Below, piece after piece: positions 12,990 through 23,372 of a stretch of 64,000 bases of DNA. Source of the DNA: Prionace glauca. Lineage: Eukaryota > Chordata > Chondrichthyes > Carcharhiniformes > Carcharhinidae. A model generated the notes under the pieces. The model did not search any database. It worked only from the letters and a program-made list of their open reading frames with translations, and was not told the DNA's origin. The stretch's first letter is position 1, and the number at the start of each line of letters is the position of its first letter. Location: contig CM075760.1 of the NCBI GenBank assembly GCA_037974335.1, positions 61,138,515 through 61,202,514 of the forward strand. Direction: 5' to 3'. The position numbers and the translations under genes are program-made.

Positions 12990-13525
12990 GAGAACAAAAG
13001 CAGGGAAGTTATGCTGATAGTTTTTAAAGCTCTGGTTAGGCCACAATAGGAAACTGAGCTCAGTTCTGGTCACCACGCTTTTGGAAGGACGTGAAAGTCC
13101 TTGAGAGGGTGCAGAGGAGATTTACCGGGACGGTTCCAGGAATGACGAGTTTTATCCACAAGACTAGGCTGGAGAAGCTGGGGTTGTTCTCCTTAGAGAA
13201 AAGGAGATAGAGAGGAGATTTGTTCAAGATGTACAAAATTAAAATAGATTAAATAAAGTGAGAAAGAGAAGCTGTTCCCATTAGCTGATGGTGCAAGGAT
13301 GAGGATGTACAGATTTATATATATTCTTAGCGAGAGATGCAGGGGGATGTGAGAAAGGGATGTTTTATGCAATGAGTGGGAATGAGATGGAACTCACTGC
13401 CTGTGAGGGTGGTGGAAGCAGAGACAATGAACCATTTAACAAGGAAAATGGATGGATACTTGCGGGAAATAGAACTGAAAGAATAAAGGGATAGAACAGG
13501 GCAATGGGACTGAGCAGTTTACCCC
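12990..13525 (+). repeat. CR1 LINE 3'-region fragment
   Basis: RT C-terminus/3' sequence (ggttaggccacaataggaaa, gagggtgcagaggagattta) with scattered decay. Confidence 0.65.
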
Positions 13526-13539
13526 ATAAGAATAATTCC

Positions 13540-13895
13540 AGAACTGAGAGCATTTAACTCTCTGAAAATGCTGGTGTTATTTTTGTCTGGAAAACTGAAA
13601 ACTGATGGAAATCGTCAAGATTATGGAGGGGTTCAATAATCCAGTACGAATTTAATGAGAAACCTCTTTAGCCAGAGAGTGGTGAGAATGTGGAACTCAC
13701 TACCACAGTGAGTGGTTGAGGTGAACAGCGTGAATACACTTAAGGGGAAGCGAGATACATACATGCGGGAGAAAGGAATAGAAGGATATGCTGATGGGGG
13801 GAGATGAAGAGGGGTGGGTGGAGGATCATGTGGAGCATAAATACTGAAACCAGTTGAGCCGACTGGCCTGGCCCTGTGCTATAGGCTCAATGGAA
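13540..13895 (+). repeat. Second CR1 3' fragment
   Basis: Follows the previous one in the same orientation (ccagagagtggtgagaatgt; gccctgtgctataggctc). A different subfamily or a separate insertion. Confidence 0.6.
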
Positions 13896-14151
13896 CAGAG
13901 ACAAATGTATTTATTTTAGATCTCCTTGAATGGTCAGAGAAACAGGATTAACTATCCAAGATAAAATAAATGTCCTTCATCAGCTTGTGTGGATCATTTG
14001 TGGAAATGCGCTCTCCAGCCCACTGGAAACAAATTCATGAGAAAGAACAATCCAGCAGAGAGAAACCTAACTCTCCCACTTCACCCACTGTCAGAATGAA
14101 CACGGTTCAGTCCTGGGTGTGATTAACAGCAGCAGGATCCAATTCCTATCA

Positions 14152-14901
14152 TCACTTGTGAACTCGCTGGTGATTGCGCAAGTAGATTGGCCGACTGAAT
14201 CTCTTCCCACACTCAGAGCAGGTGAGTGTTCTCTCCACAGTGTGAAGGCGCTGGTGTATCTGCAGGCTGGATGAATCAATGAATGCTTTCCCACACTCAC
14301 AGCAGGTAGGTGGCCACTTCCCAGTGTGAATCCGCTGGTGTGTCTTCAGGAAGGATGGTCGACTGAATCCCTTCCCACACTCGGAGCAGGTAAACGGCCT
14401 CTCTTTGGTGTGAACCCGTTGGTATATCCGAAGGCTTGATGAGTCAATGAATGCCTTCCCACACTCAGTACAGGTGAATGGCTTCTCCCCGGTGTGAACG
14501 CACTGGTGTATCCGCAGGTTGGAGGAGTGAGAGAATCTCTTTCCACAATCAGAGCAGGTGAACGGCTTCTCCCCAATGTGAACTCGCTGGTGTGCCTGCA
14601 AGTGAGATAACCGACTGAATCCCATCTCACACTCAGAGCAAGTGAATGGCCTTTCCCCAGTGTGAATTCGCTGGTGCATCAGCAGATCAGATGAAGTAGT
14701 GAATCCCTTCCCACACTCAGAGCAGGTGAATGGCCTCTCCTTGGTGTGAACTCGCCGGTGTCTTAGCAGGTGGGATGAATGAGTGAATCCCTTCCCACAC
14801 TGAGAGCAGGTGAACGGCCTCTCCCCAGTGTGACTGCGTCGATGAATTTCCAGTTGAGACAGGGATTTGAATTCCTTCCCACATTTCCACGGTTTCTCCA
14901 T
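14152..14901 (-). CDS. C2H2 zinc-finger protein D, 9 fingers (two defective)
   Basis: From ATG at 14,901 (MEKPWKCGKEF) to a stop at 14,152. Compared with its paralogues the first finger has lost three residues, including its second Cys (KCGKEF instead of KCGDCGKEF). The sixth finger reads RIYQRVH, losing one His. The other seven look intact. The frame is open upstream to another ATG at 14,937 (MLCVTGDRDT), because the relic finger with the TGA seen in the other six genes is deleted here; either ATG could be used. Paired head to head with gene E. Probable DNA-binding protein with weakened fingers. Confidence 0.8.
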   Translation of the reverse strand: MEKPWKCGKEFKSLSQLEIHRRSHTGERPFTCSQCGKGFTHSSHLLRHRRVHTKERPFTCSECGKGFTTSSDLLMHQRIHTGERPFTCSECEMGFSRLSHLQAHQRVHIGEKPFTCSDCGKRFSHSSNLRIHQCVHTGEKPFTCTECGKAFIDSSSLRIYQRVHTKERPFTCSECGKGFSRPSFLKTHQRIHTGKWPPTCCECGKAFIDSSSLQIHQRLHTVERTLTCSECGKRFSRPIYLRNHQRVHK

Positions 14902-15208
14902 GGTGCGGGTATCCCTGTCTCCTGTCACACAAAGCATCTGTACAATCTCTTCCTGTTGTAAATGGTGATGGTCTCTCAAGCTATGAAACTGTCACTGGAA
15001 CATTCTCACTCAGGTGTTTGAGTCCTGCTGCCTTTCCAGTCACACTGATGTTCAAAACTTTCTGAAGCAGACAGAACAAAAAAACATTTCTCCTTGTAGA
15101 TTTAAAGGCTAATGATATTCAGATCCTGATAATCAAGTGACTTTATCAATTCTTCACTTGATGCTTGATTTGAATTTTGTGTCTGCAAATCCTCCCCCTT
15201 TTAAGATC
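14902..15208 (-). other. 5' part of the coding exon of gene D
   Basis: The minus-strand acceptor TTTTACAG ends at 15,209 and the exon starts GATCTTAAAAG at 15,208. The decayed upstream finger region is shortened relative to the other genes. Confidence 0.45.
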
Positions 15209-15344
15209 CTGTAAAAGAGGTTTTACACATTTCATCACTGTCAGTTAAGGACAGAATCTACAATTGGTAGCTGTTAATTTCTATGAATCTTTATTTTCTA
15301 TTTTGTTCCCCGAAAGCTGTAAATAACTGTCCCACGCTCTCCCT

Positions 15345-15512
15345 GCATTACCTGGAGTATTGTGTGGAGGCTTTGTCTCCTTACTAAAGGAAGGATACAA
15401 TTGCAAGAAAGAGAGTGGAGCAAAGGTTCATTCGACAAATTCCTGGAAGGGTGAGAGTTTCCTATGACAAAATTGGGCCTCTATTCTCTCAGAGTTTCGA
15501 CGAATAAGAGCT
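15345..15512 (+). repeat. CR1 RT C-terminal fragment
   Basis: Diverged match to the CR1 'leu-glu-tyr-cys' segment (cattacctggagtattgtgt, then gagtggagcaaaggttcatt). Confidence 0.45.
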
Positions 15513-15611
15513 GATCTTGCATAACAATTGTAGATGTATCAATGTTGTTATGATCCCTAGGAGTATAATAACCTTAAAATTAATAAATTCCCAGACAAAT
15601 CCAATGGAATG

Positions 15612-16545
15612 GAGACCGCAGCTGGAGTACTAGGGCGGCACGGTAGCACAGTGGTTAGCACTGCTGCTTCACAGCTCCAGGGTCCTGGGTTCGATTCCCG
15701 GCTCGGGTCACTGCCTGTGTGGAGTTTGCACATTCTCCTCGTGTCTGCGTGGGTTTTCTCCGGGTGCTCCGGTTTCCTCCCACAGTCCAAAGATGTGCGG
15801 GTTAGGTTCATTGGCTATGCTAAAATTGCCCCTTAGTGTCCTGGGATGTGTAGGTTAGAGGGATTAGCAGGTAAATGTGTAGGGATATGGGGATAGGGTC
15901 TGGGTGGGATTGTGTTCGGTGCAGACTCGATGGGCCGAAGGGCCTGTTTCTGCACTGTAGGGTTCTATGCTGGTTCTATACTGTGTGCAGTTTTGGGCGC
16001 TGTACTTACGCAAGGATATTTTGGCCTTGGAGGTAGTGCAGAGGAGGTTTACTAGGCTGATGCCGGAGTTGAGGGGGTTGAGCTATGAGGAGAGGCTGAA
16101 TAAATTAGGCTTGTACTCGTTAGAGTTTAGAAGAATGAGGGGAGATCTCATTGAGACGTATAAGATGATGAATGAGATGGATAGGTTAGAGGTGGCGAGA
16201 CCCTTCCCGCTCAGAAAGGATAGTAGGACTAGGGGGCACAGCCTCAAGATAAAGGGGGGGCAGTTTAGAACGGAGTTGAGGAGGAACTTCTTCACTCAAA
16301 GGGTGGTGAATCTCTGGAATTCTCTGCCCGTTGAAGTGGTGGAGGCTGCCTCGCTAAATATTTTTAAGAAGCGGGTTGATGGGTTTTTGGTAAGAGAAAG
16401 GATTAAGGGTTATGGGGAGAGGGCGGGAATGTGGAGCTGAGCCACGACAGATCAGCCATGATCTTATTGAATGGCGGGGCAGGCTCGAAGGGCTGGATGG
16501 CCTACTCCTGCTCCTATTTCTTATGTTCTTATGTTGTTCTTATGA
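15612..16545 (+). mobile_element. 5'-truncated CR1 LINE carrying a nested SINE
   Basis: CR1 sequence begins gaccgcagctggagtact (15,612-15,632), is interrupted by a SINE, and resumes at ~15,969 with actgtgtgcagttttgggcg, as in the intact CR1 at ~33,300. Its ORF2 end is open to 16,440 (...ERAGMWS). The 3' end has the family's ttatgttcttatg tail. Young. Confidence 0.85.
15633..15968 (+). repeat. Full-length SINE inserted in CR1
   Basis: Complete HE1-like SINE, nearly identical to 12,036-12,372. Imperfectly matching sequence at both edges (gctggagtact / gctggttctatact) may be the target duplication. Confidence 0.9.
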
Positions 16546-16549
16546 ATAA

Positions 16550-16800
16550 AGCAAAGGGAAGGATTCCACCTTTTAATAAATGTTGCAATAATCAAATTAA
16601 AATCAACGTCAATGAATCATGCATTAGCAGACAAACAGTATTTGAATAGACAGGATAAATTTGACTTTTAAAAAGCTCAGACAATAAAAACAGGTTTCAC
16701 AAAATCACAAACATTTTCCCCCCTCAGTATATTTGGCTCTAATTTCAGTTCCAGAGTTCCACAACTCTCTGTATTTCCAGGGGGAGAAAGAAAGTGTTTT
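16550..16800. other. Intron sequence of gene D
   Basis: AT-rich, no gene seen. Confidence 0.35.
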
Positions 16801-17440
16801 ACTCACAAACATGAGCTGGAGGAGGAGGTTTCAGTCTGTGTGTGAAGCTAAAAACAGAAGCTGTGCTGTTTCAAATCAAACTGCGGAACTTGGGAGAAAA
16901 TGATGGGAAGAGATTTTGCAAAGTCCCCTCCCCCACTCCCTCAGCTGGCAGCCCAGCACGCAGGCGCAGAGAGCGCTGCTGAGCCGAGCTGTCCGGAGCA
17001 GGCGCAGTGCGGCTGCCGCCAGCGGTCCCTCTCGATGTCTTTTTGGAGCAGCCGGAGGGGGGAGGGGGAGATCACCGAGCGGCTTCTCGCTCTGGCCGGA
17101 GCCGCCAGCCGCTTGTCTGGAAACCTTGGCTCGAGGAGGGGGAGGGGAACAATGGGTGGGGGCGGGGCTCCCGGGTCCGCGCGCCCGGGCCTGCGCACTG
17201 GAACCCCGAGATGTCATGGCAGAGCAGACTGATTCCTGTTGGCTGATTCTAACGCTCAGTCTCCCATTGGAGCAAAAAGACGACATTGCGGATTGGACAA
17301 AAGCCCCGCGCGGCCGGAGGTCAAAGAGTCTCCGCCCCCACGTGGGGTCTGGGTCCGCATCCTCGTTGTCTTCATTGACCAATGGGAAGAGCTGGAGGAC
17401 CGGAAAGACTCTGATCATCCAGCCAATCAGAGTGCGGGAT
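16801..17440. promoter_or_regulatory. GC-rich bidirectional promoter region of zinc-finger genes D and E
   Basis: CpG-dense from ~16,920 to ~17,350. It has gagatcaccgagcggcttct at 17,068, CCAAT boxes, and TCCAGCCAATCAGAG at 17,418-17,432 for gene E. On the minus strand a donor GTGAGT (16,806-16,801) ends the likely 5' exon of gene D. The plus strand shows the related TATGAGTAAAACAC at ~17,540. ORFs of 80-186 codons here come from GC richness and have no conserved domain. Confidence 0.6.
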
Positions 17441-17649
17441 CACCCGTGTTGTCTGAATGTGGAGCTGGTCAAGTAGCTGCTTCTCTCTCTCTGAAGATTC
17501 AGCCTCACACATCACAAATTTCTCCTCAGTCCAATATCTATGAGTAAAACACTTTACATTTCTTTTCTCATTATGGGGAAATTGGGGACTTGCAGCAACT
17601 GCAGGGAAAGGAAGTGAATCCAGGGAGGCTGCAGACTCTGGAAAGATTG

Positions 17650-18220
17650 GCCCAGGTCTATCTCCGTCTTGAACACATTGGTATCCTTTGCTCCTTCAGC
17701 TTGACACATTTATTTGTCTGGCTACTGGGATGGTCTCTTTCCGAATGTTCACAATTAAAGAGGTGGTTTTCCCAGTGGATGGCTAACCTTCAAGGGGACA
17801 GTAAATTAATATAGCACACAGGTATACCTGGTGTTGTTGCGGTACATATCAGACATTATTTATGGTTCTGTAAAATGTTTACTGTTATTTCTACACTTTA
17901 ATATAGTACTGTATATCTTTGGGGTCCTTGCAAAATAGAAGAGATCATTCAACAGTTCCAGTCCTTCCCAATCCTTCATCAAACAATCTAGTCAGCTCCA
18001 TTTCTCCCTAAATAACTGTACTTGTGGAAGTTTATTTGTTTCACATACCCACCCGTTCCGTTTTGAAATAAGTGACCACTACTTCCACAATCTTCATAGG
18101 CAGAGAGGCAGATTATGACTATTCACTTTCTAAATAATATTCTTCCTCAAATACCCTGCTACTATACTGCTATTTAAGAAATAGAGTACGGTAGAACACA
18201 CATTTTTCATCCAGTTATGT
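17650..18220 (+). other. Intron sequence of gene E
   Basis: The family 5' segment (GGGGACTTGCAGCAACTGCA) lies at ~17,583; beyond it no gene is seen. Confidence 0.4.
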
Positions 18221-18224
18221 ACAT

Positions 18225-18545
18225 GATGTGGAGATGCTGGTGTTGTACCGGGGTGAGCACGGTAAGACGTCTCATCACACCAGATTAAAGTCTAATAGAT
18301 TCATATGGAATCCATAATGTGGAGGTGCTGGTGTTGGACTGGGATAGGCAAGTAAGAAGTCTCACAACACCAGATTAAAGTCCAACAGGTTCATTTCAAA
18401 ACACAACACAAGATTAAAGTCCAACAGGTTCATTTGGAATCACCAGTTTTCGGAGCGCTGCTCCTTCAACAGATGTCTCATCTGATGAAGAAGCAGCACT
18501 CCAAAAGCTCATGATACAAACAAACCTGTTGGACTTTAACCCAGT
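18225..18545. repeat. Fold-back interspersed repeat, rearranged
   Basis: gtggaggtgctggtgttgga and ccagattaaagtccaacagg on the left, then inverted aacctgttggactttaaccc on the right at ~18,520. Ends are inverted relative to each other, as in a fold-back/MITE-like element. The left half occurs about three times. Confidence 0.5.
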
Positions 18546-18674
18546 TATATATATTCACATGATATATACTACTGCGTGTTAAGAATTTCAGGTTTCTTTG
18601 AAGCTGTCAATTAGAACAAATCACTCCTTCACTATATATTTTTTAAAACAGTAAAGGAATTAAGTGTTATGATG

Positions 18675-18785
18675 AGGTAAGTGGAGCAAGGTCCATGAAA
18701 AGATCAACTATTATCTTATTGAATGCAGAGCAGCTCGGGAGGTCTGGTGCTGTACTTCTGCTTCTAGTTCTTATGTTCTTGTAAC
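18675..18785 (+). repeat. CR1 3' tail
   Basis: Ends with tctagttcttatgttcttg, the CR1 tail signature of this genome. Confidence 0.55.
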
Positions 18786-19318
18786 TGTTTGACTGATATT
18801 TGGACAGCAGAGTGAAAATGGCAAAAATTGCTGGAATTTTACCGGCACACAGCCCGAAGCTCATATGACCCCGTAAGAGAATGCCATGCTGCACACCTCA
18901 CCTGCCCTAATTCTGGGGCAAATGTGCCAGTAAAATTTTGGCCAATGTGTCTGGGTGGATTTTTGAGGAATTATAGAGGAAAGAAGATTCTATAGAAACT
19001 AGAATTTTTGGTTTTGAATTTCTATTCTGCACAAAGTGACAACTTTCATGAACTGCTTTTACAGGATATTTGGAGACGATTTGCAGACATACATCCCAAA
19101 AGATTTTAAGCAACAGCGTAACTGGAAAAGCACCAAGACACACACACACAGCCGAGTGAGTGCTTCAGTGAACTGACTGTGGAAAGAGCTTTAACCAGTT
19201 ACACAGCCTGAAAAAATATCACACCATTCACAGTGAGGAGAAACAGTACACGTGTTGTGTGTGTGGACGAGACTTCAATTGATCATCGAACCTGGAGAGA
19301 GACAAGGACACCTGCATC

Positions 19319-20221
19319 ATGGAGACACCATGGAAATGTGGGGACTGTGGGAAGAAATTCAGATACCCATCAGAGCTGGAGATTCATCAACGCAGTCACA
19401 CAGGGGAGAAACCATTCACCTGTTTCAAATGTGGGAGGGGATTCAGTAATTCATCCAACTTATTGAAACACAAACGGGTTCACAGTGAGGAGAGGCCGTT
19501 CACCTGTTCTGACTGTGGCAAGGGATTCAAATCCTTATCAGTGCTAGAGATTCATTGGCGGATTCACACTGGAGAGAGGCCATTCACCTGCTCCGAGTGT
19601 GGGAAGAGATTCGCTCATTTATCCAACTTTCTGACACACAAGCGGGTTCACACTGGGGAGAGGCCTTTCTCCTGCTCTGTGTGTGAGAAGAGATTCAGTG
19701 ATTCATCCAGTCTGCGGAAACACAAGCAAGTTCACACTGGAGAGAGGCCTTTCTCCTGCTGTGTGTGTAGGAAGAGATTCAGAGATTCATCCACCCTGCG
19801 GAAGCATGAGCGAGTTCACACTGGGGAGAGGCCATTCACCTGCTCTGACTGTGGGAAAGGATTCACTCGGTCATCCCACCTGCTGATGCACCAACAAATC
19901 CACACACGGGAGAGATCTTTCACCTGCACCGTGTGTGGGAAGGGATTCAGTGCATCATCTACCTTGCAGAACCACCAGGCAGTTCATACTGGGGAGAGGC
20001 CATTCCCCTGCTCCGTGTGTGGGAAGGCATTTACACAGTTATCTGCCCTGCTGCGACACCAGGCAGTTCACACTGGAGAGAGGCCATTCCCCTGCTGTGT
20101 GTGTGGGAAAAGATTCAGAGATTCATCCACCCTGCGAAAGCACGAGCAAGTTCACATGGGGAAAGACCATTCAGCTGCTCTGACTGTGGGAAGGGATTCA
20201 CTCGGTCATCCCATCTGCTGA
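19319..20221 (+). CDS. C2H2 zinc-finger protein E, 10 fingers then frameshift
   Basis: Starts [14 protein letters not shown]; the exon begins at 19,065. Ten intact C2H2 fingers, then the frame shifts near 20,157 ([11 protein letters not shown]) and ends at 20,221. An in-frame TGA stop lies 13 codons before the ATG (GRDFN, stop, SSNLERD). Finger 6 (RDSSTLRKH), 7 (RSSHLLMH) and 8 (SASSTLQNH) recur as finger 10 plus the two fingers after the frameshift: a three-finger block duplication. Probable nuclear DNA-binding protein, C-terminally shortened by about five fingers. Confidence 0.75.
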   Translation: METPWKCGDCGKKFRYPSELEIHQRSHTGEKPFTCFKCGRGFSNSSNLLKHKRVHSEERPFTCSDCGKGFKSLSVLEIHWRIHTGERPFTCSECGKRFAHLSNFLTHKRVHTGERPFSCSVCEKRFSDSSSLRKHKQVHTGERPFSCCVCRKRFRDSSTLRKHERVHTGERPFTCSDCGKGFTRSSHLLMHQQIHTRERSFTCTVCGKGFSASSTLQNHQAVHTGERPFPCSVCGKAFTQLSALLRHQAVHTGERPFPCCVCGKRFRDSSTLRKHEQVHMGKDHSAALTVGRDSLGHPIC

Positions 20222-20660
20222 TGCATCAACGAGTTCACACAGGGGAGAGACCTTTCACCTGCACCGTGTGTGGGAAGGGATTCAGTGCATCATCTACCCT
20301 GCAGAACCATCAGGCTGTTCACACTGGGGAGAAGCCATTCCCCTGCTCTGTGTGTGGGAAGGGGTTTACTAGGTACATCAGTCTGCAGAAACACCAGCAA
20401 ATTCACTCTGGAGAGCCTGTTCACCTGCACTGAGTGTGGGAAGGGATTCATTCATTCCTCCAGCCTCTGGAAACACCAGCGAGTTCACACCGGGGAGAAG
20501 CCATTCACCTGCGCTGAACGTGGGAAGGGATTTGCTGATCCTTCCAACCTGTGGAAGCACAAGCAAGTTCACACAGAGGAGAGAGACTGTTCACCTGCTC
20601 CGAGTGTAGGAAAGGATTCACAGGCATTCAAGCTGCTGAGACACTGGCAATCACACTGAT
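20158..20660 (+). pseudogene. Out-of-frame C-terminal fingers of gene E
   Basis: Three further fingers ([42 protein letters not shown]) are readable in a second frame to ~20,433. In a third frame come [14 protein letters not shown] and a finger with Cys to Arg (CAERGKGF). At least two frameshifts. AATAAA at 20,825-20,830 may serve the gene. Confidence 0.8.
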
Positions 20661-20989
20661 TAGAGACCTTTTAAATACTCTGCCTGTGGGTGTGAATTGT
20701 ATAATTTGAGGTTTAGTATACACAAGCAATGGACATTGATTTACATGAGCACATATAAAGATACACTTACTGACAAAGCATGGAATGGTTTGGGAATTAT
20801 ATACTTGTAATATTTCACTCTGTGAATAAATCTGTACTAAGTAAAAATTGGTTCCACTTTCTTCCTTCACTATAAGGCTGTCAGGATTATAATGTGCTGA
20901 CAGAGAATGTTTAAAAATACACACAGTTTCCAATCTGGCTTGTTTGAGAAGGAATAATGATATCTTTGATAAAAATCAGAAGGGAAAGA

Positions 20990-21265
20990 TGCACATTGTC
21001 TTAAAACGACAAAACAATTTGACAGTTTAAAAGTCCTGCTTCAAGATACAGGAGCAGATGGTGAAGAGTTTACGAGACTCATACAAGAGACTAGTGCAAA
21101 GTGTACAATGTTTCAAAATTGTTGGAGGATGCCATCACATCCCAACAGTAAACCTGCCCTTTGCATTTGGGGCTGAACCTGTGGCACCAGCTGAGTTTCT
21201 GAATGATGAGTTGTGAGATGTGTGTGAACACATGAACATTTTGGTCATGAACACGGCAGCTGAAA
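20990..21265 (+). mobile_element. LTR-retrotransposon fossil, integrase-like part
   Basis: A segment like AEFLNDEL and CEHMNILVMNTAAE matches the integrase core of fish LTR retrotransposons, from memory. Broken and old; probably the same family as the gag-like piece at 9865-10,250. A purine tract then TGTCTT at ~21,570 may mark an LTR edge. Confidence 0.4.
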
Positions 21266-21824
21266 GATGGATGCTGTGAAAGGAATCAAGCAGTGATCGA
21301 TTAAATGTTGCAGAAAATCTCAGCTGATCAGCTAAACTTCAAATTGATAACTGCGCTGATATGGACAATTCACGTAAAGAATTCACGTCAGTTGATTGGA
21401 GAGTATAATCCCTGTCAATTGGTCAATGGGAGAAATTCCAAATGACCCTCTGTGCTGGATGATAGCCTTCCTGATTTACAAGGGTGATAATTAGTGCAAA
21501 TTTTATTTATTTATTAGCTGATTGTTTCAGTAGTGCTTGAGCTAAAAAACTATTGCAGATCTTAGAAGAGGAGTGTCTTATAATGTAATACTTAATTTTG
21601 TACAAAGACCATAATGTTTATCTTTTTCTTTTGTTTGTGTGTGTTGTTACAATTAGGGTTGAGAACATTAATATTTAACAAGAAATCCAAACACCCATTA
21701 CAAGTTTCCAGATTTTTAAACAAAATCAAACTTCACTGTATATAAAATATTAAAAACCAGCTCAATGAATTATATTTTGTAAAGATTTATGCTGTAAACT
21801 CAGTTCTGACTCCAAACATGAACT

Positions 21825-21885
21825 CTATTTTCACTCTCTACAGATGCTGCCAGACCTGCTGAGATTTTGCAGCATATTTCCTTTT
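21825..21885 (+). repeat. Short interspersed repeat fragment
   Basis: agatgctgccagacctgctg, same family as 3955-4078. Confidence 0.45.
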
Positions 21886-21889
21886 TTTT

Positions 21890-22225
21890 TTAGAACCCTA
21901 CAGTGCAGAAACAGGCCCTTCGGCCCATCGAGTCTGCACCGAACACAATCCCACCCAGACCCTATCCCCATATCCCTACACATTTACCTGCTAATCCCTC
22001 TAACCTACACATCCCAGGACACTAAGGGGCAATTTTAGCATAGCCAATGAACCTAATCTGCACATCTTTGGACTGTGGGAGGAAACCGGAGCACCTGGAG
22101 AAAACCCACGCAGACACGAGGAGAATGTGCAAACTCCACACAGGCAGTGACCCGAGCCGGGAATCGAACCCAGGACCCTGGAGCTGTGAAGCAGCAGTGC
22201 TAACCACTGTGCTACCGTGCCGCCC
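21890..22225 (-). repeat. Full-length SINE (HE1-like)
   Basis: Complete reverse-strand copy from agaaccctacagtgcagaaa to cgtgccgccc. It splits the unclassified repeat shared with 10,640-11,660. Confidence 0.9.
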
Positions 22226-22531
22226 TTATAAACCCTTATACTTAATATCTTGAACGTACATTCAATTCTGTTCCTGTAACTCTCAAAAGATATGTCAAAG
22301 CTCCCAGAATTCATTTTAATTCCCCTCAGTATTCCAGCTATACTCCAGGCTCCAAGATTTCATGAGGATTTGATTGATTCTATTAGTTTTCGGCTAAACA
22401 ACTGCCCAACTTTCCTTTGAGTTTTCAAAATTGACTCAAAACATGGACTCCTCAATCCAAGCATGGACTTCACTGTTTTCCTGCTGAGGGATTTAAACAT
22501 TGGGAACACCCATGGTTCCGAATTACCTCCT

Positions 22532-22645
22532 CGGCTCCCGCTCCCACAGCTGGTTCACGGCTCCCACTCCCACAGCTGGTTCACGGCTCCCACTCCCACA
22601 GCTGGTTCACGGCTCCCACTCCCACAGCTGGTTCACGGCTCCTGC
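22532..22645. repeat. 26-bp minisatellite, about 4.4 copies
   Basis: Unit cggctcccactcccacagct plus ggttca, repeated head to tail with one difference in the first unit. Confidence 0.9.
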
Positions 22646-22649
22646 TCCA

Positions 22650-22800
22650 ACATGGTAGTTGAGATACTGAATCCCTTCACACACAGAGCAGGTGAACGGC
22701 CTCTCCCCAGAGTGAACTCACTGGTGTCTCAGCAGGGTGGTTGAGATACTGAATCCCTTCCCACACACAGAGCAGGTGAACGGCCTCTCCCCAGTATAAA
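22650..22800 (-). pseudogene. Isolated zinc-finger fragment
   Basis: About two C2H2 fingers on the minus strand ([20 protein letters not shown]), cut off directly beside the minisatellite. No start or exon context; a stray piece of a family member. Confidence 0.75.
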
Positions 22801-22829
22801 CTCATCGATGTGTGAACTCGTCGACGCTC

Positions 22830-23285
22830 TTGTAAACATATAATAATCTCTGAAATATTACCTGTTGCCTGACTCCCATTATACCTTTTGATGCAGTTTC
22901 CTATCTCAGAAAACTTGCCCCTCATATTTTCGTTTTCTCCTGTGAGAAACACCCACATAAATTAAACTAAAGAACTATATAACTACCGCAGCCCATCTCC
23001 ATGGCAATGTCACATACTTTGGTGGGGTTCCAAACAGAATTACGAATTAACTACTTTTGAACTTACAATGTGCCTTCACTCTTGTGATCCTTGTGAAATT
23101 TGAAGACAAGAAACGTGCTCTTCCAGGCTCAAAGATCATCAGCCCACTGTAATCAAAGCCGTGAGTCCGGCCAGTCCAGCATCAGGAAACCTTCTGACTC
23201 TCCCCATTGACCAACTGGGAGAATGAACAAAATGCAGTCCTGGACATAAGTGAGAGCAGAAACAATAACAGCAGAATCCAAACCC
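22830..23285. other. 3' flank of gene F
   Basis: No gene seen. The strip 23,150-23,280 matches, in reverse, the 3' region of genes B and G (gactctccccattgaccaac), so it is 3' UTR-like sequence of gene F. Confidence 0.45.
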
Positions 23286-23287
23286 TG

Positions 23288-23372
23288 GAGTCACTTGTGA
23301 ACTCGCTGGTGTCTCAGCAGATGGAATGAGTGAACAATTCCATTCCCACGTTGTGAGCAGATGAACGACGCC
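23288..23372 (-). pseudogene. Decayed last finger of gene F
   Basis: In a shifted frame: ICSQRGNGIVHSFHLLRHQ then RVHK and a stop. The second Cys of the finger is replaced by Arg. Confidence 0.7.

Noticed and set aside
16876-17547. Overlapping ORFs of 80-186 codons on both strands
   Set aside because: They fall in the CpG-rich promoter of genes D/E, in several frames at once, with no domain; GC richness explains them.
22532-22645. CRISPR-like direct repeats
   Set aside because: No unique spacers; a head-to-tail minisatellite in a vertebrate genome.
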